From: Chloroflexota bacterium | Lineage (GTDB): Bacteria; Chloroflexota; Limnocylindria; Limnocylindrales; CSP1-4 | Length of the DNA: 6,489 bases | Direction of reading: 5' to 3' | Assembly (NCBI GenBank): GCA_015661135.1 | Contig: JACVXW010000059.1 | Location: 1 to 6,489, forward strand | Shown here: positions 5,304 to 6,489 of the stretch, in pieces | Layout: every line of letters starts with the position of its first letter | Numbering within the stretch: the stretch's first letter is position 1 | The notes under the pieces: model-generated | Seen by the model: only the letters and a program-made list of their open reading frames with translations | Told to the model about the DNA's origin: nothing | Databases searched by the model: none | Position numbers and translations under genes: made by a program

Positions 5304-6489
5304 ATGGCCTCCCCGACCCCTGGCTTGAGCGGCTTTGAGCGCCTCGGCCGATGGGCCGCCCGGCGCCGCTGGTGGATCGTCGCGGTGTGGATCGGCATCC
5401 TCGCGGCCGCCCTCCCGCTTGCCGTCCGGACCGGGGATGCGCTACGGGCCGGCGGGTTCATCCGCCAGGACCTCGAATCCGCGCGCGCCAAGGCACTCCT
5501 GCGCGACGAGATCGGCCTGCCCGAGGCGGCCGTGGCGATCGTCCTCTACTCCCCCACCCTCCGGGCCGGCGAGCCCGCGTTCGAGGCAGCGGCGTTCCAG
5601 GCGACGGCACGGATCGGCGATGTGCCGCATGTCGTCGGGGTCGTGTCGCACGCTATCTCGACCCGCCAGGTGTCCGCGGACGGGCACACCGCCTATGACA
5701 TCGTCACCCTGGACCTGCCCGCCGACGACTCGCCCCTTGCGCTGCCCGCCCTCCGGGCCGCGCTGGTGGCCGTGCCCGCACTCGAAGTCGGGATCGCGGG
5801 CGGACCGGCGTTCTACGGCGACGTTCAGGCCGTCTCGGAGGCAGACCTCCGGCGGAGCGAGTTGATCTCCCTGCCGCTTGCCGCGCTGGCGCTGCTGCTC
5901 GTCTTCGGATCCGTGGTGGCGGCGTCATTGCCCCTGGCGGTGGGCGGAGCCGCGGTCGTCACGGGGCTGGCCGGCATCGTCCTGGTTGCCGGTGTGACGC
6001 CGATGAGCATCTTCGTGCTGAACCTCGCCACGCTCCTGGGCCTCGGCCTGGGCGTGGACTACTCCTTGCTCATGACCAGCCGGTTCCGCGAGGAGATGGC
6101 GGCCCGCGACTGGCGGCCCGAAGCAGTGGAGGACGCCGTGGGGGCGACGGTCGCGACCGCAGGCCGGGCCGTCTTCTTCTCCGGACTCACCGTCCTTCTC
6201 GGCGTGCTGGGTCTCGTCCTGTTCGAGTTCATGATCCTGCGATCGGTCGGCATCGCCGGCGCGATCGTCGTGGGTCTCGCGGTCCTGGCGGCGCTGACGG
6301 TGTTGCCGGCGCTCCTGGCCATCGTGGGCCCGCGCCTCGATTCGATGCGCGTGCGTCGCCTGCGCGGACGCGCCCCGGGGGACGGAGCGGCCCTCGACGA
6401 TGGCCCCTGGGCGCGCCTCGCGAACCGGGTCATGGACCACCCGATCCGTGTCCTCGTGCCCACGCTCGCCGTCCTGCTGCTCCTGGGGG
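5304..6489 (+). CDS. MMPL/RND-family membrane transporter, N-terminal 395 residues, 3' end outside window
   Basis: The frame from ATG 5304 stays open to the window edge, giving 395 codons of a protein that in this family is usually about 700-1000 residues. MMPL proteins are proton-driven exporters of lipids, lipopeptides or drugs in the inner membrane. The layout fits their first half. TM1 is at about 23-41, an extracytoplasmic porter-type domain at about 42-188, and TM2-TM6 at about 189-206, 212-231, 235-257, 290-308 and 316-340. A cytoplasmic linker (about 341-380) follows, and TM7 begins at about 381. In TM4, GLGVDYSLLMTSRFREE (246-264 region) carries Asp252-Tyr253. It matches the Asp-Tyr proton-relay pair of mycobacterial MmpL3, so proton coupling is likely intact. 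A partner pair expected in TM10 lies outside the window. The substrate is unknown. ATG 5304 is the only plausible start near the TM1 N-terminus, although it lacks a spaced Shine-Dalgarno site. It is divergent from the small membrane protein gene. Confidence 0.88.
   Translation, partial: MASPTPGLSGFERLGRWAARRRWWIVAVWIGILAAALPLAVRTGDALRAGGFIRQDLESARAKALLRDEIGLPEAAVAIVLYSPTLRAGEPAFEAAAFQATARIGDVPHVVGVVSHAISTRQVSADGHTAYDIVTLDLPADDSPLALPALRAALVAVPALEVGIAGGPAFYGDVQAVSEADLRRSELISLPLAALALLLVFGSVVAASLPLAVGGAAVVTGLAGIVLVAGVTPMSIFVLNLATLLGLGLGVDYSLLMTSRFREEMAARDWRPEAVEDAVGATVATAGRAVFFSGLTVLLGVLGLVLFEFMILRSVGIAGAIVVGLAVLAALTVLPALLAIVGPRLDSMRVRRLRGRAPGDGAALDDGPWARLANRVMDHPIRVLVPTLAVLLLLG

Noticed and set aside
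5294..5338. A 14-codon ORF (MPGDGLPDPWLERL) overlapping the start of the MMPL gene in another frame
   Set aside because: There is no ribosome site and its ATG lies partly within the putative -10 element. It is more likely chance.

Overview
The window is a GC-rich bacterial chromosome segment with coding frames dominated by G/C-ending codons. Two short protein families point to Chloroflexota, perhaps the Limnocylindria/Ellin6529 type of soil or freshwater lineage. These are the propeller-type C-terminus at the left edge and the C-terminal domain of the RCC1 lipoprotein. This placement is inferred from remembered family resemblance, not from a search. No RNA gene, CRISPR array, integrase or insertion sequence is visible.

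Left part (1-2349), plus strand. The C-terminal tail of a probable beta-propeller protein ends at 179. Ten bases later comes a secreted lipoprotein (190-2169) with a complete seven-unit RCC1 propeller and an uncharacterised C-terminal domain. The propeller was partly built by a recent in-frame duplication of a two-blade unit, still visible in the DNA. In the gap after it lies a short degraded Kelch-repeat remnant (about 2206-2349). Three propeller-type sequences therefore sit in tandem, the last of them broken.

Middle part (2361-4844). A lysine 2,3-aminomutase-type radical SAM/PLP enzyme (minus strand) and a class I SAM-dependent methyltransferase (plus strand) are divergently transcribed. 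The aminomutase keeps its iron-sulfur cysteines, PLP lysine and both lysine-binding aspartates, but one cysteine of the structural zinc site appears to be missing. No beta-lysine acetyltransferase (ablB) or lysine-fermentation gene is adjacent, so the fate of any beta-lysine is open.

Right part (4911-6489). A small three-helix membrane protein (minus strand) converges on the methyltransferase. It is divergent from an MMPL/RND-type transporter (plus strand) whose first 395 residues are present before the window ends.

Control signals. Three genes have Shine-Dalgarno sequences that fix GTG or TTG starts. The methyltransferase and the MMPL gene lack a usable one. Both instead have the same TACNAT hexamer exactly eight bases before the ATG, as expected for leaderless transcripts. 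I see no coherent new multi-gene system. The most noteworthy items are the RCC1 lipoprotein, the Kelch remnant, the altered zinc site and the shared leaderless-type promoters.
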